The notes under the pieces are model-generated. The model did no database searches, was not told the origin of the DNA, and worked only from the letters and a program-made list of their open reading frames with translations. Of a stretch of 64,000 nt of DNA, positions 35,872 to 45,924 are shown one piece after another. A program made the translations under genes and the position numbers. The DNA is from Mangrovibacter phragmitis (GTDB lineage Bacteria > Pseudomonadota > Gammaproteobacteria > Enterobacterales > Enterobacteriaceae). The first letter of the stretch is position 1. Each line of letters begins with the position of its first letter. Location: NCBI RefSeq assembly GCF_001655675.1, contig NZ_LYRP01000001.1, positions 558,001 to 622,000 of the forward strand, read 5' to 3'.

Positions 35872-36684
35872 ATGCCGCATCTTCATCAGCCTTTGCTGAT
35901 TTTTAGTGACCTCGATGGCACCCTCCTCGATCACCATACTTATGACTGGCAACCTGCTGCCAGTTGGCTGGCACGCCTGAAGCAACATGACGTGCCAGTG
36001 ATATTGTGCAGCAGCAAAACTCCCGCCGAAATCACCCGGTGGCAAAAAATACTGGGTTTAACCGGCTACCCGTTTATCGCAGAAAATGGTGCGGCGATTC
36101 AGTACCCGGGCCCGGACAGTAAACCAGAACCACTGACCCACAATGGCATTACCCGGGCAAACATCGGCGAACAACTCCATTCACTGCGGCGGAATTTCCG
36201 GTTTACAGGGTTTCTCGATGTGGGTGTCGACCAGATTTGTAGCTGGACCGGATTAAGCCCTGAACAGGCCACTCTTGCCATGCAGCGCACCGCATCGGAA
36301 CCCCTGATATGGGAGGATACGCCCGAACGCCTCGGCCAGTTCCGTGAAGCGTTACGCTGTGTTGGCCTTGGCCTGACTCAGGGCGGGCGTTTTTGGCATG
36401 TTGCTGATCTTGATGCAGGGAAAGGCCGGGGGGCGCAGGCCATCATTACTTTTTACCAGCAACATGATGGTATTCACCGCCTGACATTAGGGTTGGGTGA
36501 CGCGCCAAATGACGTCAGCCTGCTTAATCAGATGGATTATGCCGTGATTATTAACAGTCACGGCGCGGGCACACTCTGCCCGGAACAAGAACAACGACAA
36601 CCTGACCGTATTTTGCGTACCACGCACTACGGCCCTGAGGGCTGGCGAGAAGGCCTGGATCACTTTATTTCAGTTTCCGATTGA
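35872..36684 (+). CDS. mpgP: Mannosyl-3-phosphoglycerate phosphatase (MpgP family)
   Basis: This HAD-superfamily phosphatase (formerly yedP), 270 aa, removes phosphate from mannosyl- or glucosyl-3-phosphoglycerate to give the compatible solute. Motif I is FSDLDGTLLD (D13, D15), motif II lies in VILCSSKTPAEI, and motif IV in LTLGLGDAPNDVSLL. The ATG has a very good AGGAGG site 5 bases upstream. In E. coli the phosphatase has no partner synthase. Here the synthase follows 10 bases later, so the pathway looks complete. Confidence 0.92.
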   Translation: MPHLHQPLLIFSDLDGTLLDHHTYDWQPAASWLARLKQHDVPVILCSSKTPAEITRWQKILGLTGYPFIAENGAAIQYPGPDSKPEPLTHNGITRANIGEQLHSLRRNFRFTGFLDVGVDQICSWTGLSPEQATLAMQRTASEPLIWEDTPERLGQFREALRCVGLGLTQGGRFWHVADLDAGKGRGAQAIITFYQQHDGIHRLTLGLGDAPNDVSLLNQMDYAVIINSHGAGTLCPEQEQRQPDRILRTTHYGPEGWREGLDHFISVSD

Positions 36685-36694
36685 GGAGGAAATA

Positions 36695-37915
36695 ATGACC
36701 GACTTTCACCAAAATGGTGTCATCACAAACTTTCATAACCTGGTTAAACGGCCAACGGAATCGCTGGAAACCGCTCTGCGCGGCTTCTCCCGTAAACATA
36801 AAATGGGTCTGATACTCCCCTCACTTTTTTCTGAGCTGGAAGGCCCCGCGTTAAAGAATATTATTACCCAACTGGCAAGCGTAGACTGGCTGGAGGAGGT
36901 AGTGATTGGTCTGGACAATGCCAGCAGGGAGCAGTTTCTCTACGCCCGCGAATTTTTCTCCCAACTACCTCAACATCACCGGATTTTGTGGAATGACGGG
37001 CCACGCCTGAAAGCGCTGGATGCCGAACTGGAAAAAGAGGGGCTCGCCCCCGGTGCTATGGGCAAAGGGCGCAATGTCTGGTTTTGCACCGGTTACACAC
37101 TGGCTTCAGATAAAACCCAGTGTGTTGCCCTGCACGACTGCGACATTCTCACCTGGGATAAAGGCATGCTGGCACGGCTTTTTTACCCGGTTGCCAACCC
37201 GTCGTTTGACTATGTTTTCAGTAAAGGGTTTTATGCCCGGGTTGCCAATAACAAACTGAATGGCCGTGTGGGTCGTTTGCTGGTCGGCCCATTACTGCGT
37301 TCTTTACGTATGATTTATGGCAACAGTGACTACCTGGAATACCTGAGCAGTTTCCGTTACCCGTTGTCTGGTGAGTTCGCCATGCGCACGCAAGTTTTGA
37401 AAGGCATTAAAATCCCGGGAGACTGGGGGCTGGAAATTGGCGTGTTATCTGAAATCTACCGCAATTATGCAACCCGGCAAACCTGCCAGGTTGAAATTGC
37501 TGATAACTACGATCATAAGCACCAGAACCTGACGGGTGAAGACGGTAGTGGGGGTTTACGGCGTATGTGTAATGACATTGTCCAGTCATTACTGCGCAAA
37601 CTGGCAACCCAGGGCGCACAGGTAACCGGGGATTCTTTTCGGGTACTTAAAGCGACCTATTACCGCAATGCGCTGGATGTCATTGAAATGTACCGCCATG
37701 ATGCGGTGATGAATGGCCTGTCGTTTGACCTGCACAACGAAGAAGCCGCCGTTGAGATGTTTACGCAGGTGATTCTTGAAGCAGGCCAGGCCTTTGTAGA
37801 ACGGCCTAATGACAAACCTTTCATTCCCAGTTGGAGCAGGGTTCAGTCCGCCTTTCCTGACCTGCTGCCACGGCTGTATGACGCAGTTGAACAGGACAAT
37901 AAAGGCGAGGTTTAA
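36695..37915 (+). CDS. Glucosyl/mannosyl-3-phosphoglycerate synthase-like glycosyltransferase
   Basis: This 406-residue GT-A glycosyltransferase resembles GT81 glucosyl-3-phosphoglycerate synthases, which join NDP-sugar to 3-phosphoglycerate. The N-terminal KMGLILPSLFSELEGPAL, the metal motif ALHDCDIL (D148, D150), and PGDWGLEIGVLSEIYR are the parts I rely on. GAGGAGG stands before the ATG, and the stop lies 7 bases from the convergent dgcQ. With mpgP it would make glucosylglycerate or mannosylglycerate, solutes made under salt stress or nitrogen limitation. Which sugar is used cannot be told by eye. Confidence 0.85.
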   Translation: MTDFHQNGVITNFHNLVKRPTESLETALRGFSRKHKMGLILPSLFSELEGPALKNIITQLASVDWLEEVVIGLDNASREQFLYAREFFSQLPQHHRILWNDGPRLKALDAELEKEGLAPGAMGKGRNVWFCTGYTLASDKTQCVALHDCDILTWDKGMLARLFYPVANPSFDYVFSKGFYARVANNKLNGRVGRLLVGPLLRSLRMIYGNSDYLEYLSSFRYPLSGEFAMRTQVLKGIKIPGDWGLEIGVLSEIYRNYATRQTCQVEIADNYDHKHQNLTGEDGSGGLRRMCNDIVQSLLRKLATQGAQVTGDSFRVLKATYYRNALDVIEMYRHDAVMNGLSFDLHNEEAAVEMFTQVILEAGQAFVERPNDKPFIPSWSRVQSAFPDLLPRLYDAVEQDNKGEV

Positions 37916-37922
37916 TGGCTAA

Positions 37923-39581
37923 TTAATCTTCTGCGCAAACCCGATTCCGGCCGCCTTCTTTAGCGGCGTATAACCGCTTGTCTGCAACGGATTGCAGATG
38001 TTCAAAGTCATAATCGCCTTTTTCTGTTGAACTGCTGACACCAAACGATGCGCTGATGGCAATAAGCACTTCCGCACTGTACACCACAGGCTTACTGGCA
38101 AGCCTTTCACGAATACGTTCAGCTGCCTGTGTCGCATCAGCGATACTGGCTCCTGGCATCACAATACAAAATTCCTCGCCCCCTACCCGCCCGGCAATAT
38201 CCTGTTTGCGCACCGTATTGCTGATAACTGCTGCGACATGTTTCAGCACTTTATCCCCGGCCTGATGCCCCCAGGTGTCATTGATGCTTTTGAAGTGATC
38301 AAGATCTAACTGGATCACCGAAAAAGGCTGTGTATTCGGGCGGCAACTGGCCGACAACTGCTGAGCCTGGTCTATAAACGCGCCACGGTTAAACAGACGC
38401 GTCATTGTGTCGTAGTTTGCACGCCATGAAAGGGTGTTTTGCATCACGGACATATTGATGACCAGACGGCGGATAAAATACCAGGTTCCTGTCAGCAATA
38501 CGGTGAACATGACCCAGACGAAAAGCAGCAGCATAATGATATGCCCAAAATCGCCCTGAAACCCCTGGTAGAGATTATGCTCCCGAATCAGAACGCCATC
38601 GAAACTGTCCAGTTTCGCCCAGGTAATAAAACGGTTTTGCATCCGCAGAGCACCAACAGTATTGCTGCTCATATCCTGCGCCAGGCGTGCCTGATCAACA
38701 GGGCTCATCACCAGGTGCTCACCATGTCGCCCCATACTGGATGTCAGTGCAGTGAGTTTGCTGTCCAGCAGGTAAACCGCACCATCAGTAGTTGAATGTT
38801 GTTCAGCAATACCTTTAAGGTAGCCATGCAACACATCCAGCGTGAAATCCATGCCAATCACGCCATACCAGTGCCCTTCGTAATCCAGTGGGATACTGGC
38901 TGTTACCACCTGATACTCCGGATTTTCCTTATCCTGATAATAACTCCAGCACACTGCGCGACCTGGGTTATTCGCCAGGGATTGCCGGGCAAAAGATGGC
39001 CGGGACAACATGCGCTGGAAAGTGGTCTGTAATGACTTATCCAGCACATGCCCGTTACTGGAAACAAACATCCCGGCACGGGAAATATACCAGGTGTTGA
39101 ACTGGAGCGTACTGGCATAACGCGATAGCGGCAGCAAGTAGCTCAGTTCCAGCGCGGCACTCAATTCTCTGTCGATGGTGTTGTTGTTACGCATTAAATC
39201 GCTGTGTTGCTCAACAAACGCTTCAGATACCCCAAACACAGGAATGGTACGCCGCTGGTCATAACTGACAGACCACCAGGGTTTATGGCGTTCGCGATTA
39301 AATGCTTTCATGCCTGGATGGGTGTTATTCGTAATAAAAGGCGTATCCAGTGAAAACTCCATTGCCTGCTGGTAAAAAAACAAAATATCAACACTGTGCT
39401 GCAGTTGCTTGTCCAGAGAAGAAGCTATGTTATCCAGGGTATTACGCTGGTCGCTGATATAGGCCTGCTCCAGCATCGCGCCTTCACGCCACATCAATAG
39501 CGACGCCCCAAAAAACACAAGGGTAAAACAGAGCGTAACAAGTTTTTGGGGGTTTTTGATGGTGGTTAACTTAGCGAACAT
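37923..39581 (-). CDS. dgcQ: Membrane diguanylate cyclase DgcQ
   Basis: This makes cyclic di-GMP from two GTP (formerly yedQ) and in E. coli influences cellulose. It has 552 aa: a helix at about 17-32, a periplasmic sensor domain (about 35-345), a second helix at about 350-375 and a C-terminal GGDEF domain. The active site is GGEEF at 467-471, a functional variant. The product-inhibition I-site RKQD lies five residues before it. The protein is somewhat diverged from E. coli in the periplasmic part but colinear. A short cysteine-rich frame overlaps its start on the same strand. Confidence 0.92.
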   Translation of the reverse strand: MFAKLTTIKNPQKLVTLCFTLVFFGASLLMWREGAMLEQAYISDQRNTLDNIASSLDKQLQHSVDILFFYQQAMEFSLDTPFITNNTHPGMKAFNRERHKPWWSVSYDQRRTIPVFGVSEAFVEQHSDLMRNNNTIDRELSAALELSYLLPLSRYASTLQFNTWYISRAGMFVSSNGHVLDKSLQTTFQRMLSRPSFARQSLANNPGRAVCWSYYQDKENPEYQVVTASIPLDYEGHWYGVIGMDFTLDVLHGYLKGIAEQHSTTDGAVYLLDSKLTALTSSMGRHGEHLVMSPVDQARLAQDMSSNTVGALRMQNRFITWAKLDSFDGVLIREHNLYQGFQGDFGHIIMLLLFVWVMFTVLLTGTWYFIRRLVINMSVMQNTLSWRANYDTMTRLFNRGAFIDQAQQLSASCRPNTQPFSVIQLDLDHFKSINDTWGHQAGDKVLKHVAAVISNTVRKQDIAGRVGGEEFCIVMPGASIADATQAAERIRERLASKPVVYSAEVLIAISASFGVSSSTEKGDYDFEHLQSVADKRLYAAKEGGRNRVCAED

Positions 39582-39774
39582 GCGGCCTCACTGGCTCCAT
39601 CCGCTCTGCGTACTGGCAAAAATACGGTGCAACTGCCGTACTCAGATGCTGCGGAATCCCTTCATACATCAAATTGCGGCAACAACGGCAACTACGCCGG
39701 CGGTATTGATTTCCGGCAGCATCCATTTTCCGCAAAAAAGCAAAGCGGACACTGCATCGCAGACAGACATGCAT
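39571..39774 (-). CDS. Possible small cysteine-rich protein overlapping dgcQ
   Basis: This is a 67-residue frame just upstream of dgcQ with an 11-base overlap, so it could be coupled to it. It starts at an ATG with MHVCLRCSVRFAFL and contains CRCCRNLMYEG, giving five cysteines in its first half, as in a small zinc ribbon. There is no good ribosome site, and I do not recognise a family. It may be a chance frame; treat it as a candidate only. Confidence 0.3.
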   Translation of the reverse strand: MHVCLRCSVRFAFLRKMDAAGNQYRRRSCRCCRNLMYEGIPQHLSTAVAPYFCQYAERMEPVRPHVR

Positions 39775-39989
39775 AACAATTGAAAATGTTGGGTATGGAC
39801 AGAATCACCGGCGTTACCGCCCACAGAAATGGAAATGGCGTAAAACCGGAGAAGATTTGCGCGATATCATATAGTCCGTGCCATTATCGGTAAATACGAT
39901 ATAGACTAATCCTGGATAACCGGCAGCCCATACGGGACTGCCGGGTACTGTTTATTTCTTTGCACTGGATAACGCGGAATGACAGCTCG

Positions 39990-40154
39990 CTAATCCATTC
40001 CACCAGCAATTAATTCATCCTCATGGAAGGCTTCACGTTGTACGCAAAAACCATCGTACCAACGGCACTCCACCATGCCACTGGCATAACCCGTGACTAT
40101 CATCCGGGGTCCGCCTGATTTACGCCGCACTTCATCACTGACGAAAAAGACCAT
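39990..40154 (-). CDS. yodC: YodC family protein (DUF2158)
   Basis: This is a protein of 54 aa from the ATG at 40154, chosen because GGAGG lies 5 bases upstream; the frame runs up to 40235. The core SGGPRMIVTGYASGMVECRW and the following QREAFHEDEL match E. coli YodC. It is a small beta-rich domain of unknown function. The gene stands alone between dgcQ and yedI. The 215 bases on its downstream side hold no other gene that I can see. Confidence 0.92.
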   Translation of the reverse strand: MVFFVSDEVRRKSGGPRMIVTGYASGMVECRWYDGFCVQREAFHEDELIAGGMD

Positions 40155-40246
40155 CTTTGCCTCCATTATCAGGGTGAATACCAACAGATAATGTATAGCA
40201 AGAGTTCTGGCAGTTTGCGCACAAAAAATGCGCAATTATTCTCCGT

Positions 40247-41152
40247 TTATTTACCCGCTTTAATGCGGTTCACCAGAGCCACGGCCCCGACAACCAGAGT
40301 GCCAAGCAGCATTCCCACAACCAGCGTAGCTACCGGGGTGATTAACCAGCCCGGTAATTTTTCAGACAATGCTGAAAGCGCCTCAATGTGATGGTGTAGC
40401 CAGGGGACACCATGAACCAAAATACCGCCACCCACTAAAAACATGGCAAGAGTGCCCACCACGGACAACACTTTCATCAACCAGGGGGCGAGTATCAATA
40501 ACCCTTTACCCAGAATTTGTGCCAACACTGAAGGGCGTTTTTCCAGCCACCAGCCCATATCGTCAAGCTTAACGATAACGCCCACTATGCCGTACACCCC
40601 AACAGTAACCAGCAGCGCAATCCCTGCCAGTATCACTATCTGGTTCACTAATGGCGCACTGGAGACAATCCCCAATGTCAGCGCGACAATTTCTGCCGAG
40701 AGGATAAAGTCAGTGCGTATGGCGCCTTTTACTTTCGCTCGTTCGTACTGCATTGGGTCCTGGTTCGCCAGTTGGCTGAGCCGCGCCTCGCGCTGTTCAT
40801 CTGAGTTTTCATGGCGTGATGCCAGGCTGTGCAGCACTTTCTCCATGCCTTCGAAGCACAAAAACGCACCGCCCAGCATTAATAACGGTGTAATTGCCCA
40901 GGGAATGAATGCACTAATAAGTAAGGCAAGAGGTACCAAAATCACCTTGTTGACCAGCGACCCTTTTGCCACCTGCCACACCACGGGCAATTCCCGGTTG
41001 GCCCTCACGCCAGTGACTTGTTGCGCATTGAGCGATAAATCATCACCCAGCACACCTGCCGTTTTCTTCGCGGCAAGTTTCCCCATAACAGAAATGTCAT
41101 CCAGTAATGTTGCAATATCATCCAGTAAGGTTAATAAACTACTTCCTGCCAC
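40247..41152 (-). CDS. yedI: YedI, inner membrane protein of the DUF808 family
   Basis: This is a polytopic membrane protein of 301 aa. It starts at GTG with [20 protein letters not shown], the conserved DUF808 beginning, followed by [20 protein letters not shown]. About four to six helices follow (for example 70-95, 150-195, 215-245, 270-295). The function is unknown. AGGA precedes the start by about 9 bases. It diverges from yedA, and 237 bases separate the two. Confidence 0.93.
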   Translation of the reverse strand: MAGSSLLTLLDDIATLLDDISVMGKLAAKKTAGVLGDDLSLNAQQVTGVRANRELPVVWQVAKGSLVNKVILVPLALLISAFIPWAITPLLMLGGAFLCFEGMEKVLHSLASRHENSDEQREARLSQLANQDPMQYERAKVKGAIRTDFILSAEIVALTLGIVSSAPLVNQIVILAGIALLVTVGVYGIVGVIVKLDDMGWWLEKRPSVLAQILGKGLLILAPWLMKVLSVVGTLAMFLVGGGILVHGVPWLHHHIEALSALSEKLPGWLITPVATLVVGMLLGTLVVGAVALVNRIKAGK

Positions 41153-41389
41153 AGGTATCAGTCCTCATCATTATTATGTCCGTACATCGCTTGACCGCCA
41201 GGTGAAAAGAAACGCCAGCGCTGGCGCAAACAGACGCATCGCCCCACTCGCAGCAGGATTACCCTGCTGAAACCGTGCATATGTCAACACAAAAATAACA
41301 CCAATGACACAAGTAAATTACTCGCCAGTCAGATGCTTTTCCGGTTAACTATCAGGGTACTTATTATTAGTCGGATTTTGCGAGGGATT

Positions 41390-42301
41390 ATGCGTATTGG
41401 CAATTTGTTGCCGTTAGTCGGCGCGTTGTTTGCGCTCTATATTATCTGGGGTTCAACCTACTTTGCTATTCGGATTGGCGTTGAAAGCTGGCCGCCACTG
41501 ATGATGGCAGGAACGCGTTTTTTATGTGCGGGTATCTTGTTGTTAATTTTTTTATTGATTCGTGGGCATCGCCTGCCGCCTGTACGCCAGATTTTTAATG
41601 CGGTGCTGCTGGGTTTTCTGTTGTTAGCCGTAGGAAATGGCCTGGTTACGGTCGCAGAACACCAAAATGTCCCTTCCGGTATTGCCGCGGTAATGGTAGC
41701 TACGGTGCCGTTATTCACCCTGTGTTTTAGTCGGTTGTTCGGTATCAAAACACGGAAAATAGAATGGATGGGCATTGCCTTCGGTCTTGCAGGTATTGTG
41801 TTACTGAACAGTGGCGGCAACCTGAGTGGTAACCCCTGGGGCGCACTGATGATCCTGATTGGTTCATTAAGCTGGGCATTTGGCTCAGTATATGGTTCAC
41901 GTATTACTCTGCCGCAAGGGATGATGGCCGGAGCCATTGAAATGCTGGCGGCGGGCGTTATTTTACTGTTTGCCTCGGCACTTTCAGGTGAACACCTCAC
42001 CGCTCTGCCCTCAGCCTCCGGATTCTTTGCCATCGCCTACCTGACTTTATTTGGGTCGATTATTGCCATTAATGCTTATATGTACCTGATACGTAATGTC
42101 TCCCCGGCCATTGCGACCAGTTATGCTTATGTTAACCCGGTGGTGGCAGTCTTGCTCGGAACAGGATTTGCCGGTGAATCACTCTCAGGCAAAGAGTGGC
42201 TGGCGCTGGGGATTATTATTTTCGCCGTGGTGCTGGTGACACTTGGGAAGACGTTGTTTCCGGTAAAAGCCGCCGCAGAACCTTGCCCGGCTGAGAAGTA
42301 A
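41390..42301 (+). CDS. yedA: YedA, EamA-family transporter
   Basis: This is a drug/metabolite transporter-superfamily protein, 303 aa from the ATG at 41390, which has GAGGG upstream. The 19 codons before it are unsupported. Ten helices are arranged as two EamA repeats; ALYIIWGSTYFAIRIGVESW marks repeat one and NAYMYLIRNVSPAIATSYAY repeat two. E. coli YedA has been linked to amino-acid export, but the substrate is not firmly known. A hairpin overlaps the shared 3' end with vsr. Confidence 0.94.
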   Translation: MRIGNLLPLVGALFALYIIWGSTYFAIRIGVESWPPLMMAGTRFLCAGILLLIFLLIRGHRLPPVRQIFNAVLLGFLLLAVGNGLVTVAEHQNVPSGIAAVMVATVPLFTLCFSRLFGIKTRKIEWMGIAFGLAGIVLLNSGGNLSGNPWGALMILIGSLSWAFGSVYGSRITLPQGMMAGAIEMLAAGVILLFASALSGEHLTALPSASGFFAIAYLTLFGSIIAINAYMYLIRNVSPAIATSYAYVNPVVAVLLGTGFAGESLSGKEWLALGIIIFAVVLVTLGKTLFPVKAAAEPCPAEK

Positions 42302-42309
42302 CGCCATCT

Positions 42310-42334
42310 GGTCAGGCGGATACACTGCCTGACC
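42310..42334. terminator. Hairpin between convergent yedA and vsr
   Basis: GGTCAGGC and GCCTGACC form a perfect 8-bp stem with a 9-base loop. It overlaps the last codons of vsr. T runs are lacking. The same 8-bp stem recurs at 49156. Confidence 0.6.
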
Positions 42335-42797
42335 GGTCATGAATGCCCTGCGAGTCAATTTCCGCCAGGAGTCCGCCACCAAAAAGCCACTCCTCCAGCC
42401 GCGTGGAGAGTTGTTCGTCATTTAGTTTTTCTTTACCGCGTAACGCACACTCCCATACCCACAATACCCGCCAGCCACTGGCAATTAATTGTTGGCTGTC
42501 ACGCGCATCCCGTTGCACATTTTTACCCAGTTTGTCGAGCCAGAATTCGGTACGCGTTGCCGGAACCTTAAACAAATGGCAATGATGACGATGCCAGAAA
42601 CAACCATGGGTAAACACCACACACTGTTGCGCATCAACAACAAAATCGGGGCAGCCTGGCAATGTTTTATCCTGCACACGGTAATCGAAACCCAGGCTGT
42701 CAAGCAGCCCGGCCAGGCGCTGTTCTATTGCTGTATCCCGGGTGTGAATGGCCTGCATATTTTTGCGCCGTACCGCTTTGCTGTGAACATCTGCCAT
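42312..42797 (-). CDS. vsr: Very short patch repair endonuclease
   Basis: Vsr nicks 5' of the T in T:G mismatches arising from deamination of Dcm-methylated cytosines. It has 161 aa from the ATG at 42797; the frame extends 40 codons further up but those codons cross into the dcm promoter region. Catalytic and zinc residues are at the E. coli positions: D51 in PDFVVD, H64, H69 and H71 in THGCFWHRHHCH, with C66 and C73. WLDKLGKNVQRD is also conserved. In E. coli vsr overlaps dcm and follows it. Here the two genes are divergent. Confidence 0.96.
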   Translation of the reverse strand: MADVHSKAVRRKNMQAIHTRDTAIEQRLAGLLDSLGFDYRVQDKTLPGCPDFVVDAQQCVVFTHGCFWHRHHCHLFKVPATRTEFWLDKLGKNVQRDARDSQQLIASGWRVLWVWECALRGKEKLNDEQLSTRLEEWLFGGGLLAEIDSQGIHDRSGSVSA

Positions 42798-42898
42798 CGT
42801 TTTTCCCTGTAGGTAAAAATATGTGCAACATGCTGCCAATAGGCGAAGCGTGCCATGTGTGGTAATCTTCGCGCACTTTCTGCGGATAAGATTGCACC

Positions 42899-44281
42899 AT
42901 GGACGCGACTGAATCACTGATTACGCCAACAGCATTTACTGGCACAGATGCAGACTGCCTGCAGCATGTGCTGGCTGTTTATGATACCAAAACCGTTCTT
43001 GCGGCGCTGAACGAAGTCAGCCCTGGCCGCTGGAACCGCCCCAAACTACAACAGGCTCGTCAGCACAACGGCCAGGCATTAACCGAGGCAGAAATAATCC
43101 GGTTAGCCGCCATGCTACCTTCCCCCCCGCCGACACCGAAAGACCGTTTTCGCTTTATTGACCTGTTTGCCGGTATTGGCGGCATTCGTAGTGGGTTTGA
43201 AGCAATTGGTGGCGAGTGTGTTTTTACCAGTGAATGGAATAAACATGCGGTAAAAACCTACAAAGCAAACTGGTACTGCAGCCCTGCGCACAAATTTAAC
43301 CATGACATTCGCGATATCACCCTGAGCAACCAGCCGGAAATCAGCCAGCAGGCTGCCTGGCAGCATATCGACGATAATATTCCCGACCACCATGTATTGC
43401 TGGCCGGTTTTCCCTGCCAGCCATTCAGCCTGGCGGGGGTGAGTAAGAAGAATGCGCTCGGGCGTGCACACGGTTTTGAGTGTGAAACCCAGGGGACACT
43501 CTTTTTCGATGTTGCCCGCATTATTGCGGTTAAACGCCCGGCTATTTTTGTGCTGGAGAATGTTAAGAACCTGAAAAGCCATGATAAAGGCAATACATTT
43601 CGGGTTATCCAGAACACCCTTGATGAACTGGGTTACGATGTGGCAGACAACAGCGACAACAGTGCCTCAGACCCGAAAATTATCGACGGGAAGCATTTTC
43701 TGCCTCAGCACCGTGAGCGAATTGTTCTGGTCGGTTTTCGTCGCGATTTAGCCCTGGCAAATAACTTCACCCTGCGTGATATTGCACAGTTTTACCCGGA
43801 ACAACGCCCAACATTCAGCAATCTGCTGGATGATGAGGTTAACCCGAAATACATCCTCAGCGAAATCCTGTGGAAGTACCTGTATAACTACGCACGCAAA
43901 CACCGGGAAAAAGGGAATGGCTTTGGTTTTGGGCTGGTTGACCCGCACAACCCCCATGCTGTTGCGCGAACACTATCAGCACGTTACTACAAAGATGGCT
44001 CCGAGATTCTGGTAGACCGTGGCTGGAACAGTGCATTAGGTGAACAGGATTTCGGTGATAAAGGCAACCAGGCGAATCGCCCCCGTAAGCTGACACCCCG
44101 CGAATGTGCACGCCTGATGGGCTTTGAACAACCTGGTGAAGCCCGGTTCCGTATCCCGGTCTCAGATACCCAGGCCTGGCGCCAGTTTGGTAATTCAGTG
44201 GTGGTTCCGGTCTTTGCTGCAGTGGCAAAATTACTGGCATCGCGCATTGATAAAGCCGTTGAGCTGACACGCAAATCATAA
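42899..44281 (+). CDS. dcm: DNA cytosine-5 methyltransferase Dcm
   Basis: Dcm methylates the inner cytosine of CCWGG. The 460-residue protein has the ordered C5-methyltransferase motifs: motif [16 protein letters not shown] (from about 87), motif [10 protein letters not shown] with catalytic C173, motif VI VLENVKN (E220), and the C-terminal motifs IX-X ending ARLMGFEQP and [10 protein letters not shown]. It transcribes away from vsr, with 101 bases between the two starts, and converges on fdoI. In E. coli dcm and vsr run in the same direction with overlap, so the arrangement is changed. Confidence 0.96.
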   Translation: MDATESLITPTAFTGTDADCLQHVLAVYDTKTVLAALNEVSPGRWNRPKLQQARQHNGQALTEAEIIRLAAMLPSPPPTPKDRFRFIDLFAGIGGIRSGFEAIGGECVFTSEWNKHAVKTYKANWYCSPAHKFNHDIRDITLSNQPEISQQAAWQHIDDNIPDHHVLLAGFPCQPFSLAGVSKKNALGRAHGFECETQGTLFFDVARIIAVKRPAIFVLENVKNLKSHDKGNTFRVIQNTLDELGYDVADNSDNSASDPKIIDGKHFLPQHRERIVLVGFRRDLALANNFTLRDIAQFYPEQRPTFSNLLDDEVNPKYILSEILWKYLYNYARKHREKGNGFGFGLVDPHNPHAVARTLSARYYKDGSEILVDRGWNSALGEQDFGDKGNQANRPRKLTPRECARLMGFEQPGEARFRIPVSDTQAWRQFGNSVVVPVFAAVAKLLASRIDKAVELTRKS

Positions 44282-44308
44282 AAAAACCCGGTTTAGCCGG
44301 GTTTTTTA
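44281..44308. terminator. Bidirectional terminator between dcm and fdoI
   Basis: AAAAACCCGG-TTTAG-CCGGGTTTTTT, a stem of about 10 bp with T or A runs on both sides, directly after the dcm stop. Confidence 0.9.
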
Positions 44309-44347
44309 TTCATGTACAGGACTATCTTCACAGAATAAATAATCGCG

Positions 44348-44980
44348 TTATTCATTCTGCGAACGTTTCTGTTGCAACTCACGATACCAGCGCGGGTGGT
44401 GCTTTTTCGCCCAGGTACTGGTCACCCACCCTTCCACCATAGCCGTAATTGTGCCTTTCACCCACAGTGCTGCATAGATATGCACCATAATAACCACAAT
44501 CAAAGCCACTGCGGCGAATGAGTGCACCAACAGCGCCAGGCGAATAACCGGGACAGGGAAATAGGGCGCAAACCACGGGCGCCAGATAACCACACCACTG
44601 ACCAGCAACAAAAGCAGTAGTAAGATTGCGCCCCAAAAGACACATTTCTGCCCAAAGTTATACCGCCCGGTATCGCCCACCTCCTGGTTTTGAGCAATTT
44701 TATGGATATTTTTTGCCCATAAAATATCATCTCGAGTCACCAGATTATGGTGCCAGTAGCGGAAGAACATCAGGATAAACGAACAGAACATCAGCACCCC
44801 GGCAAAGGGGTGAAGAATGCGTGCCAGTTGTGGTGTGCCAAAAATATTCATCAGCCAGTTAAACGACGGGAAAAAGAACCCCAGGCCACTAATAGCGACA
44901 AACAAAAAGCAGAACGCAGTGACCCAGTGGTTAATACGTTCTGGTGCTGTGTAGCGAATAATCTTGTCTTCTTTCTTCAT
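44348..44980 (-). CDS. fdoI: Formate dehydrogenase cytochrome b556 subunit
   Basis: This is the inner-membrane subunit that takes electrons from the iron-sulfur subunit and passes them to quinone through two hemes b. It has 210 aa. The start IRYTAPERINHWVTAFCF and GTPQLARILHPFAGV carry the heme-ligand histidines, and VHIYAALWVKGTITAMVEGW and KKHHPRWYRE close the protein. It resembles FdoI (aerobic) more than FdnI of E. coli, for example in RYTAPERINHW. The start overlaps the fdoH stop (TAATG). Confidence 0.93.
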   Translation of the reverse strand: MKKEDKIIRYTAPERINHWVTAFCFLFVAISGLGFFFPSFNWLMNIFGTPQLARILHPFAGVLMFCSFILMFFRYWHHNLVTRDDILWAKNIHKIAQNQEVGDTGRYNFGQKCVFWGAILLLLLLLVSGVVIWRPWFAPYFPVPVIRLALLVHSFAAVALIVVIMVHIYAALWVKGTITAMVEGWVTSTWAKKHHPRWYRELQQKRSQNE

Positions 44981-45909
44981 TATTCAGCCCCTTCCTTCTC
45001 TTTGTGTCCCTTGTGCTCTTTTCCCTTAGTTTCACCATCCTCTTCATCTTCCGGTTCTGCCCTGTTCGGCCCAACACCCACATAATGGAATATGCTGGCG
45101 GCGAAAGTGGCAGCAAAACCGATGGCTGCCAGCGGTTTCCAGATGCCTTTCCAGAATTTCACCGTCTCGCTGATAGCGGGGTTTTCTGGCAAGCCATGGT
45201 AGAGCCCCGGCCGGTCGGCATGATGCAGCACATACATAACATGCGTACCACCCACGCCCTGCGGGTCATACAACCCGGCATTTTTGAAACCACGCGTATT
45301 CAATTCTTCAACACGTTCCTGCGCCAGTACCTGCATCTCTTCTTTACTGCCAAAGTGAATAGCTCCGGTTGGGCAGGTTTTTACGCATGCCGGCTCCTGA
45401 CCCACCGTGACGCGATCCACACAGAGTGTGCACTTATACGCACGGTTATCTTCTTTGTTAATACGCGGCACATTGAACGGGCAACCGGCAATACAGTAAC
45501 CACAACCAATGCAATGTTCTGACTGAAAATCCACAATGCCATTAACATACTGAATAATGGCCCCTTCTGACGGGCAGGCTTTCAGGCAGCCCGGGTCACT
45601 ACAGTGCATGCAACCATCTTTGCGAATCAGCCACTGCAGGCGGCCATCTTCCACCACTTCAGAAAAACGCATCACGGTCCATGATTTGGCACTGAGATCC
45701 ATCGGGTTGTCGTACACCCCATGGTTGTGCCCCACTTCGTCGCGAATGTCGTTCCATTCCGAACACGCCACCTGACAGGCTTTGCAGCCAATACAACTGG
45801 TGACATCAATTAACTTCGCCACTTCCTGTTTGTGGTCACGGGCCTGTGGTGCGGGCGTCAAACCATTGGTTGCCGAGCGGCGTAAAATATCCTGAGATTG
45901 ATATGACAT
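44980..45909 (-). CDS. fdoH: Formate dehydrogenase iron-sulfur subunit
   Basis: This is the electron-transfer subunit with four [4Fe-4S] clusters, 309 aa. Cysteine groups are [46 protein letters not shown] and CTLCVDRV with CVKTCPTG. One C-terminal helix at about 257-278 anchors it in the membrane, and a charged tail of Glu, Lys and Gly follows. The N-terminus AYQSQD-like [16 protein letters not shown] fits the FdoH/FdnH family. It lies 15 bases after fdoG and overlaps fdoI. Confidence 0.94.
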   Translation of the reverse strand: MSYQSQDILRRSATNGLTPAPQARDHKQEVAKLIDVTSCIGCKACQVACSEWNDIRDEVGHNHGVYDNPMDLSAKSWTVMRFSEVVEDGRLQWLIRKDGCMHCSDPGCLKACPSEGAIIQYVNGIVDFQSEHCIGCGYCIAGCPFNVPRINKEDNRAYKCTLCVDRVTVGQEPACVKTCPTGAIHFGSKEEMQVLAQERVEELNTRGFKNAGLYDPQGVGGTHVMYVLHHADRPGLYHGLPENPAISETVKFWKGIWKPLAAIGFAATFAASIFHYVGVGPNRAEPEDEEDGETKGKEHKGHKEKEGAE

Positions 45910-45924
45910 TATTTATTATCTCCC

